DNA from: Paragonimus westermani | Taxonomy: Eukaryota; Platyhelminthes; Trematoda; Plagiorchiida; Troglotrematidae | Length of the DNA: 64,000 nt | Assembly: GCA_008508345.1 (NCBI GenBank) | Contig: QNGE01000754.1 | Span: 3,694 to 67,693, forward strand | Direction of reading: 5' to 3' | Shown here: one piece after another, positions 10,901 through 25,900 of the stretch | How positions within the stretch are numbered: the first letter of the stretch is position 1 | Layout of the letters: each line of letters begins with the position of its first letter | Notes under the pieces: model-generated | Seen by the model: the letters and a program-made list of their open reading frames with translations, nothing else | What the model was told of the DNA's origin: nothing | Database searches by the model: none | Position numbers and translations under genes: made by a program

Positions 10901-13900
10901 CAGGTCAGTCCACATAATTTTCCTGCCACTTCCACCCAGATAAGACAGACGGCTTATCTCCCAACTAGTTTATTTTTTGTGGTGATAATGTTTTTACCAC
11001 CAAAGAAGTTACATCATATGTATCTAGCGTTGGGAGCATGTACGATGAAACTCATGGGCTAGAAAGCGTAGGTCAAGTAAAAAGAACGGGACGCAAAAAA
11101 TGAACGACAGAAAAATTAAAAAATTGAATAAGAGGTATAAAAACCTTGAAACTGATGTTTGTGCATTCTAACTTTCGGCCGATATAAAGGCATTGGCAAC
11201 CTAGGTACTTGGTAAGCTCAGCTTCAGCATAGTCCGGTGCACTGTACCAAAGTGTACGAGGACAAATGGTTGATGTGTGCCAGCTTGATCTGCTCACTGA
11301 GGAAAATGTCCAACTGACAGTTTATGCTAAATTTTCTTCAGTTTTCAGTTCAGTTTGCGCCGATGATCTTTTTCACCCCGGTTTAATTTGACAAACGCTT
11401 GTGGAGATGTGTGCCGAAATAGCGTTTGAGTAGGTTTTGTGTATTTCGAAATTAGTTTAGCGTACGAACCAATTAAGTGAGGAGACCGCACACTGGGCAT
11501 GTGAGAGGTTACTTTGTTTTATAGTTCATATTGCAGTTTTCTATCCATGTTACAGTAGTAAACGATTATTTGCGTGAAATTTTCGGGACATTTGGCGTAA
11601 CAGTATCCAGAATGATGTTGATGGTTTTCATAAGTATCCACTTGAGCATCCTCAAAATCACTCAGCTGAATGCTGAATGCTTATCGAATTAAACCTGCTT
11701 AGTATGTCCTCTTTATTGTTCACCGTATTTTGCGCCAGATGCTTTAACCTTCCTAAGCCGGAGTCCTTTTCAATCACAGTTGTATATTTGTCTTCAGATT
11801 TTTCAACATGTGAACATGCTGCCAGATGTCGTGTGTCAACTAGTAAAACAGTGGCAAACGGACTTTGATTCGGTCCTCAACTCCGCTCTTGACGTTGAGG
11901 CGCTTATACAGAAAGTTAGAACCCGTCATCCGAATTCTGCCACAACCGGTCCGGGCAAGTAAACCTCTTTATTGCTGGCGCAAATACGTAGTGCATCGCA
12001 ATGGTTTTGTTTTCTTACTCCGTCAGTCAGGATCGTGTTTTGCGTTCTCTGCTTGGTTTTTATATCTGCAAGCCAACCACATCGGTGCACTTGAAACCGC
12101 ATTCAACTTGTAATCGCTTTGTGGTTTTAATCGTAGCAGCGTTACATTATTGAAAGCGTTGACTTAAAATGCCTTTTTGATGTCCAACAATTAACAAATT
12201 TGGGCTGAACGGAGCCATTGGCTATGAGTAACAATTGTCAGTCTAATGTTGTGTATTCCATGTTAAGTTAGACCATGTAGTAATAAGAGGCTGATAGTAC
12301 CCGTCCAGCTGATGGAGGTAACCAGGACAAATGAAAGGAATTTCCGGTCATTTAGACGCATGAATAATCGTTTCCGTTGGAGCAGTTACAGAGAGCGTGC
12401 TAGATTAGACTGGGTTGAATCTCAAAGAACATTGCGATTGACCCAGAGTTACTACTTCCCCGTTGGACTAGTTCCGATAGCGCGAGGAAGCTAGTCATTT
12501 TATGAAAAGCGTTCCATCTCCAATAATTTATTTACAGCGACTAACTCAGTCTGGTTGCCGTACTAAACTTTGACGTTGGTCGCTGCGCAAACGGTTAGGT
12601 TGTTACTTTGGAGAATTTTCAGTACCTCTTTACAAGTTTGACGGACTTACGCCAGATCGTTATGCATTTCCTGGAAATATCACGGTGGCGGCTCTAAATC
12701 ACAGCAGCTTTCAGGTCAAAAAACGTATTCTTTTACTAAGAGTTTGCTCAGCCGTTCTCTTCAACAGAACACCGCCCCTCTATTGGGCCTACTGTCAACG
12801 AGTTCGGCTCTGACGTCATCTGTAGTTTGCTGGCATTCGGGCGTAAGTGTTTACCTCTCAAGCGTTAGTAGGAACGAACGTACTGTTACCTCTTTACCTT
12901 CCTTTTCAAATGGCAGACGAAACAAACTTTCCGGTTCGTGCATCGTTGTTTTATAGAGATCTGTTTCATTTGATAACCATTGAGTATTAGCGCGATTCGT
13001 GTTCTTTTTCGCGTATTGTTCCCACTTGCACGTAATTTGAATAAAGACTGATCGTGACGACGCTATAGTGTGCACATACCGCAGTACACTCACGCTGCAT
13101 ATATAACTAGAAATAGGAAGGATTGTTGCAGTCGTTTAAGTTGTTAATGATTGATTGTTTAGTGTACTGGACTGTTAAAAAAATTGTGCATATCGAAGTC
13201 AATTGTTTTGGTGTATTCAGCAAGTCCCACTTCTTGGTAAGACCGACACAGGGCTCTAAACATTTTACCTGGAGACAGCTGAACGGCATGCTGATGCCGA
13301 CGATCAGTCCTGGTTACCAGTTTGGGCTCCGCTTAGCACAGCTTCTGTGCAAGTTTAGACGGTCTGATTGTATCCAGCTTGCATTCGGCTTAAAGGTTCA
13401 TCTGTTATCAACGGGCATTTTCTGATTGCTTTTTACCACTTGTGAGTCACGGTTGTTCATTAGGCGTCATCATCGATCGTGGGGTTTAGCTTCACTTTGA
13501 CGCTCAGGCTGTTCTACCATTCATTCACCCGTTACCGTTACTACACGGGATCAGGTAGGCTTGTCGAGCGCTAAATCTTATTGGCACACGTGTCCACTTT
13601 GCGGGCTCACCAATGTTTTGTGTTCGACATACACTTGGGGCGCTCGGCTCACGGCAAAAAGTGAGCACTGCCGAGATGTTTCCGCTCCGCTCTGGCCCGT
13701 TAGATAACCGGTGGTAGCTGAAATGAAAAATGGCTACAAAATGGTGATTACGGACCGAAAATCAGCGGTGATTTCGGTCTGATAATGGTAACTGTGGATC
13801 AAAATATGGGTAGATAAGTCTAATCCAGGTTCACCTGCATGGATACATACGTCGAATAGTGTATACCGAAAGTGTAAATAATAACGAAAATTTACGTGGC

Positions 13901-16900
13901 CCAGGGAATCTTCGTTCTAAGTGACAAAATGCAACGAATCCATACGCGCTTGGTCCATCGTATTTTACAGGTTGATGGTTATTCACTTCGACTACGTGCC
14001 ATTATGTGCTGGACACGAAAAACCTGACTCTCTGTCTTTGCTAACAATTCTGTCCAGAATGCATTGAAACCTTGGAATTTTTTTCCTAGACTGGAAGGCG
14101 GTCGGTTTATCATAAACTCTGAACGGCATTATGATACCAGTGGTTGTCTTGATTTCGAGAAAACTCAGGCCAACAATCGGTTGGTCTTCGCGTGGTGCTG
14201 TGGCACCTATTTAAAATTGCAGACTGTTCATTAGCACTTACATCCCGTGTAACCGACTAATGCACACCTCATACAATGCATATTCGTGCGATTCTCTTAT
14301 GCAGGAGTCTTATTTAATGACACTCGGTTTATTATTAAATCATTATCTTAAGTTCATCGAGACGGCAAGAGGACATACATCGGGAGATGCAAGCATTTCG
14401 TTTATTCTCATCAGTCGATTACATAAAACATTCGGTTACGTAGGTTAAGGGCGTAGCGACAACACAATAAAATGAATGGACATCACATGGGTGCAATCCG
14501 GGTTCACTGCCACGATAACGAAATTGATTGCGTGAACATCTTTTGCCAACAGATGGCCGGTGCATGACGCTTGATCAACAATTCCTCGGAGAACGCCAGC
14601 AATCTAGGGTTGCGATTGCGCAACAGGATCATGAACGAAGTGACGGAGCCAACAACACGACCTGCTGCGATTAGGTGTTTCGCGATCGAAGACACCGGAT
14701 TTCTGTTCGGGTGTTGGTACGTTGACCTGCCTTGAGTCATTGTTTCCAACAGTCACTTGGGGATATGCTCCGTCTTCCTCTGTCGTAAGTTTCGGTCCGT
14801 TCTGCCAATGTTTGAGTCACGGCAACTGCAAGTAAACTGGTAGATAACATGAGATGCAGCTCTCCGAGAAAGAACGATCGGAGCATTGGTGACACCCTGT
14901 GGATGGAAAGCAACAAGCACAATTCCGCTGCAGGATATGTGCAATCAATGACGGATTTCAACTTTCGACTTTCATCGGCAATACAGTGGTCACCTGTGTA
15001 AGGAAGGTTGATAAAAACATCCTTCTTTCGCGCTGATTGTGGTTGGGATGTAGCCACTCGTTCCTTGCAATCAATCTCAACAAATTTGACCAGATCTTAG
15101 TTCGTAAGCAGTACACTGTTCAAGAGCTCCTCTTCAAACTTTAGGCTGTTGACCGTGCACAGTTTCCATGCTAGATGAAAAAGCGTTCGGACCGAACCAC
15201 CTTTGTAGGCCACAGGTGCAACTGAATAGAATTACAGTTACTGTCCACTCCATGTGGCTTTCCGATAAACAGGACGCCCAGGAATGGTTGTGAGTTATCT
15301 AGCTCTTGTTCATGAGTGACAGAGATTTCGATGAACGGAATTTTAAACTGATGTAGGAGATTTATGAAATGATCAAAATCAGTGACTATTACAGTGTCAG
15401 ATATACTGTTTGCGAAGCCAATAACGGTCGATGCAGTTCGATAGTCCATATTTGACCATTCTAAGAAAAATTTCAGCCGATGTTGGGCCCAACGGACTGC
15501 CCATTGCTACACCATCAACTTGTTCATAAGCACATCCATTGGACCCAAACGGAATGTTTTCCGTACATGTAAAAACCACTTCCTTAAGGTAGTCGACAGG
15601 AATGGATGAAGAAATATATGAATCAGAATAAAATTACATACATAATCCACCTTTTCAAATAAAGGAATAGTGAGTCGACTTCAACTGAGCACATCTTTTG
15701 TGTGAAACTCACCGAAACTTACGACAGAGGAAGACGGAGCATATCCCCAAGTGACTGTTGGAAACAATGACTCAAGGCAGGTCAACGTACCAACACCCGA
15801 ACAGAAATCCGGTGTCTTCGATCGCGAAACACCTAATCGCAGCAGGTCGTGTTGTTGGCTCCGTCACTTCGTTCATGATCCTGTTGCGCAATCGCAACCC
15901 TAGATTGCTGGCGTTCTCCGAGGAATTGTTGATCAAGCGTCATGCACCGGCCATCTGTTGGCAAAAGATGTTCACGCAATCAATTTCGTTATCGTGGCAG
16001 TGAACCCGGATTGCACCCATGTGATGTCCATTCATTTTATTGTGTTGTCGCTACGCCCTTAACCTACGTAACCGAATGTTTTATGTAATCGACTGATGAG
16101 AATAAACGAAATGCTTGCATCACCCGATGTATGTCCTCTTGCCGTCCCGATAACCTGGATAAGAGGAACTCAATGTTTCAAATTATCTTAAACGTATATA
16201 CATCCCGTTCTGTGTCAGGTCGGGCGTCCCTTACAGGAATTGGAGGTCAAGCCGCCGCTTTTCACGTTGCCTTATGGACCAGTTTGGATGGCACCGTAAA
16301 CAAGTTGGAGCATATTTCATCTCAATTTCGTCTTTTGGGATTGACATTGTTAAACAAACGTGAGGTCTCGTCTTCCGTTTCCTTCGCGCCCATTTTTCGG
16401 TTGGACTCCTCTGTGGAACCATGCCCGAGTTTGGCCGAGCTGCTGTTGCATGAGGTGGTTAACGACTGGTATAGTAATCAGAAGACGACCTTACGGGCAT
16501 CTGTCATTCTGTTATTCGCCTCTGCCAATCTCAAATCCTTAGGACTCACTCAGGGTGAGTAAATTGAATCGCTTGGTTCAATAATGATTGTGTATTTCTT
16601 TATCGTTGCGTTTCTGTTGTTTAGAGCGCATCTTTGTTATGAGGTTGCCCGGTAGTCTGCTTCTCATCTGATTTATCTAAATTGTGACTATCACCGCCTT
16701 TCGGGGGTTTGTTGAGTCTAACCGTTGATGGCACATTGGGCCATAGCCCCCACTTATTCCACTCGAAATCAGTAATGATGACTAACGGCGGTTTGATTGT
16801 TTGACATTCCCGTTGATTTTTCGGTCTCCCTTGACTTTCATTCTCTGTAAGTAGCAACCAAATGGCCTTTGGTGGTGTACCCATTGTTGTTGCGGAGGCG

Positions 16901-19900
16901 CTCTTATTGTTGCGAGTGGCCGATTTACTTCTACCCAACCACCCGTTTGTATTTGTTCGTTGATGGTCCGGCCAAATCGGATCAATGGGTATCTACTTTC
17001 TGATTTGTTGGTCGTCAGATTGATCACATTTATGGTTCACGTGTCACATTCGTTTTGACGACGTAGTGAGTGGCAGAAATGCAATGTGCGCTCTCACCAC
17101 TCGTCTTCTGATTCCGCACGTTTGGTAGGGTTATAACAACTGTTAACCTGAATCATAGTCATGAACAGAAATACGTCAGTGGCTCATGCCGATGCTCAAG
17201 GGCTAAATAACCGTGGAAAGAGAAACTAATTAGAAAGCAAAAAAAGTGGGCAGATGGGGCTCAAGCACTGAAAAACGTGAACCTAAACTCACGTTCATAT
17301 TCAGGATGTCTGCACCTTGTAAACAGACAACAGTGCTGCAACTGAAAGTAAGGCTTTAGCGGTAAGACCGATTCTTTCCCGCTTTCGCTGTCCCATATCG
17401 TTAACTCCACTTGCTTCACACACGACTCATTGATGCAACCTTTCCCCTTTAATCTTTTTTTTTACCTCACATCGTCCACTTTTTGTCCTCATTTGCTGTG
17501 GCACCTGTGACAGTTTCTGTGAGTAATAGTGTTTGATGAACAAGGTTGTGTGGTAGCGTCTGTCAGGCTGAAGAGTGCGTGACCACCCAGACAACTGGCT
17601 AAAGACCTCGGACATGTTTATGTACCGTAGTCAACGGCACCTTTTTACTCCTGAATTTCCGCCTCTGGTTTTTTTTCGTACACTTACACTTATTTGTTAA
17701 TCTTCCATTTTGTGAACTACTGCTAAAATCAACGGTAGCCGGATCCACTACACTCATAAGTACAACTCAGAGTTTGTATGTATGTTCGCCTTCTGAATCG
17801 GTTCTATGTGAACCTGCAGTACGAAATAGTCTTTTTATGGTTAGTATAAGTCGCCCGTTTCCCCAAAAAATTAAGCAAAGAATATAACGGAAAGCTTACT
17901 CCTTTCTCTTGTTTCTTTTGTTTAGGGACTTAAGAAACATCTATACATATGGTTTTCTAATCAAAAGAGCCGTGATGGTAGCTAATTTAACTTGTAGAAC
18001 TCGCAGTGAGAAGCAAACTATTTGAAAGGCTGTAGCAAACGTGAAAAGCGATGCCTGGCACGTTCTGGATTCATTTTGTGTCCGGACCTAACTCGTGACG
18101 ACAAAAAGAATACTATCATGTTGAACATCCATGTGTTTTGTGCGTTGTTGTGGAATTGTTTAAAACAAGGTGGCACTTAAGTGTACATATACCTACTCCA
18201 CTGAGGAGATGAAGTGGTCAATCGTACTTACGAAACCCGGTCATCAAGAGATTTACTTATTGAGTGTATTACTGGTAGACGTTGAACTCCATGTTTTGTG
18301 CTCGAACACAGATTAAGCTTTCAACCTTTATGGTTCACTTGCTAGCATGCAGTTTACATCTGGTCTCGCAACGTGTATCAACATTTACCGTTTATTTTCA
18401 CGCGATCGTCAAGTGTAGTTCTGTTAAATTTTCAATGGTAGTTCCAATGGGTAATTTTGATTCGATGCTTATTCCTCTCAAATCTGTTTTCCCAGAACAA
18501 ACGTACCTGAACAATCATCTGCCAGAAGGTCATGCTGATCTGATAGACTCCGAAACTCTTCGCGCGCATGTTTCAGAATTGGATGCACAGCTACGATCGA
18601 GCGAGGGTTTTATCGGATGGGCGGTCGATCATTTAGCCCAAAAGCTCATGGATACTGCTGAGCGTTCTCCCCAGGTCAAAGAGGCTCTTGAGGGAGAATA
18701 CCCTAAATTGTTGAAATTAGTACTCGATCTGGATCGTCGGATTCGATTCGTTCAACCACACTATTCTGGAACCGATTCCAGCCTAGAAGACAAGCGCAAT
18801 AGAACGGATGCGGAGCCGCCGAGCTGCTTGATTCGAAGCATTAGTCCATTTGAAACTGCATACCTTTCTCGTAGTCTCTCACGCTTGTTTGATCAAGTGA
18901 GCATGGCTTTTTCCACCAGTACTAGCTCAGTGGGACTAGATTCATCCGAAGTTGATGGCATCGTTCAGAATGCAGCCAGCGAGTTAGCTTACGCTACTGT
19001 ACAGTACGATTTGCTGTGCAAGGTAGGTTACAGATTACCTGTTTGAGATTGCTTGAACCTCATGTCGTTTTCCGAGATTGTCGGCGTATGACATTATTTA
19101 AACTCACCATGCGTAGTTACATGTTTGTCCCTTACTGTTTCATCCGTTTGTTTTGGGATTCAGCACAAGCTAACGTATACCATTTCACGATACTTCCGAA
19201 CTTGATTAAGTTGTATCAAAACGAGCATTGTGACTTGTGGTTTACAAGTGTCTTCTGAAAGAGAATACGACGGTTCGTGACTACCAACTTTTCATACGTG
19301 GATGCACCAGTACGTTTCTCCGCTATCGCGGAACCTGTTTATCAATTTTGCTCCCAGGCATTCACACGGCTTTACCAATATAATTGTCCGCATACTTGTA
19401 GGTAAAGTGGTCGCTTTAAAAATAAAATCAAATCTAACGGTTGGTATTTCAGCCCAGAATAGTTCCATCCTGACAGTTCTTGTGAACACATCTGGGTCTG
19501 CCAAATCATGTGCACGCTTCCTCGTAGATCCGAACGTATTCTTCACAATCTCGCGACTGAAAAGGGAGGTTATTATAGATTACTCTCTGTGGCACTTAGA
19601 CGACCAGCTTTTCTAAAGAAGAGAGCTCCGTTTTTAATGTGGGATCTGGAAAAAATTGTAAGAGGGAAGGTTTCGTGGAACATTGCCTTCGCAGTATGAT
19701 TTGGACATCCAGTAAGGCGACTGTTGACCCGGTCGTCTTTTTGCGCGATAAGAAGTACACTTCGTTTCCAGTCCACATCGCCGCGAGGTACGTGGGATAT
19801 TCTATTCGGGATTTTCTAAAATTACTGGTGAGTTTTGGGGGATTTGACTGACTTAGGCTGAGCGTCGTTGTTTGAAATAGCATCGTGAGGTTGATAGTTA

Positions 19901-22900
19901 CCCACAGACAATTTAAAGAACTAGCAAGATGGCTGTCCGTTCGTGGGTACGTTGATTGCATTTTTATCGTGCGACGGATCTCGGAATATCAACACCTTTT
20001 TAGGCAGCCATCGGTCGTGGTCTTTTTAGACCAAAGACTGCCTTCGATTCGACTACCCATAACGTTCTCTGGAGCTCTCTTTTTTGCAAGGCAGTCCCAG
20101 GGAAATGCATGAGTCTGTTAAGATTTGTATGTTCACTCTGTAAACAAAGTGAGAGTTTATGAGCAAGTGTCTCCGGTGTTCATCACTTCTGGTGGTGCTC
20201 GTCAAATATGTTCGATCTCCCCCTTCCGGTTCAGTTTTGTCGTGGACGACATTCTGGAAGGTGCACTCGAGGAATTCATTGTGCTACTTAGCCCCTCTGC
20301 CGAAGACATGCTTGACAAGTGGGGTGACCGGGTTGGTTTGTATGGAATGCGCTTCACACCTTCAAAATGTAAAGCGCATCTTCAAGACTGGAGCGTTTCC
20401 ACTCCTACTGTATTTATTTCAGGTAGTCCACTTGGGACTGTGAACAGTTTCCCACACTTGGGTAGCGCCACCTTGTCAGCATGCAGTGTTGTTTATGAGA
20501 CAATAGCTAGGGTAGCAAAAGTAAAGTTGGCTTTGCCAACTTGCGTCATCCTTGGCGGTTGTCGCTAAAGGAAAGTGTGTGCAATGTTTGTGTACGTTCT
20601 GTTTTGTTCTTTGGTTCGGACACGTAACCTGTTCGCAATGAAGATGCCAACAGACCTGTGGCCGTTCGCTGGTGCTTATTCCGGAACGCTCGGGGTGCGT
20701 GGTCAGTTGGCCAACTAATCACGTTGCACAGCCTACGATGGTAGGGTCATATACTCATGTCGTCTGATCGTTTGGCATACCGGGTATTATGTACTGAGAG
20801 CACCAACAGTTGGATGAAACCGTGTGATGGTCAAGCAACAATGTGGTCACGAAATGTGTGGACTCCGATCGCTCCGATGAGGAAAGTTGATAATTGTCAC
20901 CTGCCTGGCTGAGGTCCTCGTGATCACTCGATTCACTGGTTAGAAGTGCTATCCAAGATTGCAGTATGCCACAATCAATGCCGTATCTACATTCATACCA
21001 TTTCTAGTTCCTCCGCTTAATCCTCTTCCCCCATTAGTATTACTATCTTATTTTCATTACCATTAGTTACTCTAATCCTTTCAGAAACATTTCTTCTAGG
21101 ATATTCCGCGTCAGCGGCGACTTAAGCCACAGTACCTCCTACTCTGGTTCATGACTGTTATGGTGGTGACCATGATGAGTTGCTCGGTTACACATATTAA
21201 ACTTAAAGCTTGTCACGGTGTTGTGCTTTCTTTAGTCTGATATTGATCCGACGCATATAACTACGAGTCGCCGTATGATTCCTGTCATTGATTTGAACTA
21301 ATACATTTCTGTCCCATAGACATCCACTGATTATAAAGTTTCATCTTGCCAAAAATTTACATTCAGATTATTAGTTTGTTTTTATCGGCTCCGCTGTTCG
21401 GCCGATTGATCTCTGTGCAACTTTTGATAAGAGGCTATTCGTACAGTATGACACTTTTTGCGTTTTCATATTATAGCTACTAATACGAATTTTACCGTGT
21501 TACCTTGACCCTTCAAGCTCTTTTTCTTGTTACATTTATCTGATAGGTTTCGCGGAATGTCAGCAAAACTGTGGCACTGTTCGCAACCAATGTGGAGAAC
21601 ATGATTTCCGTTGGACCCGAGGCAAACGATGTCATGGACGCACAGACGGTCGGTCAACAAAACAACATTAGGCTGGTTAATCTTTTATGCGCTTTCGGTA
21701 CGCAGCTAAGTTTAACGTGTTCACGACGCCTGCGCAACCTTCCTGTGCTGCACTCTGTGGACCCTGGTCATAGTGGCTCTCCATTCCAAGCCATACACGA
21801 TACGCTGGAATCTCGCTTGAATGTTTTATGTATGAACATTTTTCAACCGTTATTACATTCGATTGGGGAGACTTTTGAAAACATCCTGAGTACAATGCAC
21901 GGTGAAAACTTTGCCGATTCGGACGATCAAATGACAACCCGACGGGACTCGCCACGCACTTCCTCGGCATATATGGTGCGATTACAGGTGCGTTTTTCTC
22001 ATCCGTCAACGCATTCAGTTTTTTGTCTGTTCATGGGTATAGTTTTCCCGTTCTCGCATGTGTTAACATTCGTTGCCAACTATCTGCGCAATCTGTGGTG
22101 GTTTCTGAAACCGCATCGTTCTAGACTCATCGCTTGAATGGTCCAAAAGTACAATGGCCCATGTACGACAACCATCCTCCACATGATCTGCTTCTCAGTT
22201 ATTACTCTGGGAAGCAGTTATTCTAGTTACACAACATTTCTTGGTGTGTATCCTCGATCTAGTGTTCCACGCTCGATCTTGTCTTTGTTTGGACTCATGA
22301 AGTGAGTGTGGTTTAAAAACAGACTAGAATAGACGATCTCTGTACTACAAACGGAAACTCCTATCCCTTAGAGCATCGCTGTAGGCATGGAACAGTGTTC
22401 ATGTGCTATTTCCTGGTGAACTCTCTGTTCACGGTTAAAGGATGTCAATAACCTACCAATCGTTTCACTAGCCTCATTAAAAACTATGACTGCAGGGCAT
22501 GTGATTTCGTGCGTGAGATCTCAGGCTCACGACAAGGTCGCTTATTCGAATCTTGTTCAGGCCATCTCTACCTGATGAGTCCAAACGGGGACAAAGCCGG
22601 TGGCATAGTGTCGATTTAAGGGTGAACTTCGTGAAATATTACATAACCTGTTTTTGTCCTCCAGCCAGTGCGAACTTACAATAACAAGGATTGCATTCAT
22701 CCGCACTAAATAAATTGGAACTAATTCCACACTAACCGCTCTGATTACCTAGGAAGCGTTTGGCTTTGAAAGACCCATCTGCGAATTCTTACGGTGATAG
22801 GTATTTCAACTTGCGTCCTGTTGTTCAACGCATATTTTTCCTCTAGCTTCACCATTGTGTTTCACGCTAGTTCACAGGGGCGATTTAGTGAAGTCAAAGC

Positions 22901-25900
22901 ATTTTTAGGCACCAATTAAACGTAATGGTCACCTTTAGAGTGAACACCAATTAGAAACTTGTGTATATTCTGGTCATCTCGGTAAGCTCACTTCAAACTC
23001 GCGTCCGGACACTTTCAAAGCCTCAACTCACCCTCGGGTTGAATCCATCAAAAGGGTTAACCATACTTCGCGCGTCCGGAGATTAGGGTGGACACACTCA
23101 ATGTGGTCTGTTGAGATTGCGGAATTGTTTTCACCTTACTCCGCTTCGAATGAATAGTGGTAGGACGAAAGACAGTTGTTAGTCTCACTGTTCGTTTATG
23201 TGTTTATATACCAGAGGTTGTGATTACGCCATCCCATCATTAAAATTTCTGTGTATCCCAATGACTGGGTGACCCCGATTGGTTCACCGCATTACGTAAG
23301 AGTTAGCCATATAGCATCGAACCAACTGAAGGTATTTAGTGACGAAGGGAAACTGACAAGTGTTTGCTCGTTCAGAATCGGAAGGTCGTGAGAAGTTGAA
23401 AGTAGTCTCCACGGAGCCAGAAAAACTCAGCTACCGAAGTCCTTAAGGCGTAGACGCGTATGAAATCAGTAAGGTGCAGGAATTCTCTTTTGAAAAGATT
23501 CCACTGCTGCATTGAACTGTCAACATTCATATAGAGGAGTAATATCGGTTTCTGCATTGTTTGATTGCACTCCTAAAAGTGTCATTCTTTGAGGCACACA
23601 CTATCGGTACGTGGTGACATCAAAGTGAAATGGTTTTGGAACACGCAAGGTGTCCGCCTACTGATGTGTCACACCATATGGTTAGTGCTCATCCTCACAG
23701 CGTCTACTGTCCTACTATCACCCCAGTTCCTCACAAGTGATCGCTGTAAAGAGGATTTGCATTTAGCTGTATGTGCGTGTTCATCTGTCGAGTCTGGCAC
23801 CATGCAATTGAAGTGGACTCATGTAGGTAAACTGTATGTAGGTAGACTGATACATGACACTATTTTTCAGCTGGAGGTTCAATCATGTCACGCATAAACA
23901 CACATTTATCCGGCAACGTTATTTGACACTAGTGTGGCTTGAACCCTGTTTGTCTACAACAGCGACGACGAAGGTTGTGAGGAGGATTTTATAAAAACTA
24001 TTGAAGAAAATAAGAAGTAATTGAAGCGCTATGCATGCACACTGTCGCGCATATTAGCGTGTCCAGTCATGATAAATAGTCACAGTCTCCAAGTGTGAAG
24101 TTTGTTTGTTCACTCACCCATTTTTACCAACTATATATCATGTCCTCTTTGGGAAGGTTTGATAACGTGACAAATGGCCGGCTACAGACGATTCCCGAAT
24201 GTTTTTCCGACATGGTTCATTTATTTTCTCTTCATATCTTCATATCCTATGGGGACTTCTCGCATACGAATTGATTCAGCATTTCTGCGCCTATCTTTGA
24301 ATGGATGGTTTTCTGCGTTGGATATCATTATAATGGTTCAAGCGATATTTCGAAACCACTCTTTCTTCAAATTGATGGGCGTGATGTGCAGAATCTGTTG
24401 CCAGCATGTAATTCGGTCCGACCGATAGAGGAAAACACAAACCAGTCTAAAAGAACGGCGTATGTGGCCTAGTAGAGTTGACTTTTTGTCGTCAAATTGT
24501 CGTACTTCCTCTGATGTTTTTTTTACCAGGACTTTATCGGACGCGTTCGAAAGCAACATCTTTGTGGACTTTCCCAGCTACCGTCGTCTGTTCCGGCCGG
24601 TTCGTCAACATTATCTACTACATGGGCCTCAAAACCTCCGATTTCATCCGCAACTCTCTCCACTGCGATGGGCAGTTTTCCTTGTGGTGAGGTAGCTCTT
24701 CAGTACTCTCTTCGACCCTTCCTCACACGTTGGATTGACGCGTTTCTGTACAACGTGAGCCTCGTGAGTCCGCTAAACGAACGTGGCCGTCTCCGACTGG
24801 CTGCAGACTGTGCGGAGTTTGAACTCGCTTTGGCTCCCCTTCTGGCATCGAAAATAGGCTCGTCGTTGGCTATGTTGGCTCCAGAAGCCTATGCTAGGCT
24901 AAGAGCTTTCCGGCCGATTCTCTTGGCGGAGACCGAGCGGATTGCTGATGTAGGTTAATATATTAGTTTGAAAATTCGTTTAACCACTCCTTTTAGTCAT
25001 AATAATCTACCCTAAAGCTTGCTTATATTGGATCGGGTGGTGTGTTTAGCAGAGGGTGTGCATACCTGGCTGAATTAGGAACAGAACCATTATTTATCTC
25101 TCCTATTGACCTCACTCTTCTTGTCTGCATCCGATCGTGAAGTCGATTGGTCAGGTGGGCGTCGATAGCAAGCTTAAGCCTCACCTCTGTCGAACAACCT
25201 TTGAAATTCATCTCGGCTACTTACGGTTGAATCGCACTCACTAGTTCCATAACTTGTTAACTGGTTGGTCCTGATGCACTTAACCGGTCCTAGGTTTTAA
25301 GTTTATGCTAACAGCGGCCACAACCAGCGATTTGGCTGATCTCCAAGTTTATAACCTGCCAGCAACGCCTGCACATCACTGGAAGAGACTGTTAGGGTCT
25401 AAGTTTCTTAACCTTGTCGTTGCTTAACCGTCGCTTGGTTTCACTCGGTTGTTGATGATCTTGGAAAATGATGTTTGGTTCGGTGAACACTCAGGCGGCA
25501 TAGGGAGTACGTTATTTGACCGGTTGTCTATATCCAAAGTGTTTTTAAGTACACTCAGTGCCAAACACCCGCTTCCTAACCTCCTTCTTGCTTAATCACT
25601 TGGTGCCACCCGATACGAGTGATCGAACGCAAGCATCGGTGATCAAATACCTGAAGACGGTTCACGTCTTCTACTCTGAGTGGCCAAGTTTTGTTGGCGT
25701 AAAATAATACAGCCCTCACTGTTGTCTGACACAGACGACCCTTAAGCTTCATAGAAATGCCTCATTGTCGCTATAGGTGCCTCAGATTTGCGAACACCGC
25801 TCTAGCCTTAGAGATACGCGCTTCTATTTCATTCCCCTACACCTTCACCGTCCCCGATGTACCTTCTCAGGTATGCAAACCGGTCAACAACCTCCATGGC

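Noticed and set aside
11798..11948. COG5 exon 4 ending at ACCG|GTCCGG
   Set aside because: It restores phase with the 16219 acceptor, but the donor is poor compared with GTAAAC at 11958; kept only as an alternative.
18282..18495. COG5 exon 6 starting at the upstream ATG at 18282
   Set aside because: The frame is open but has no COG5 similarity, and a strong acceptor at 18495 gives the correct phase.
22500..22575. Another tRNA-derived SINE
   Set aside because: A CTTATTCGAATCTT stretch resembles a B box, but no A box at the right distance and no paired arms.
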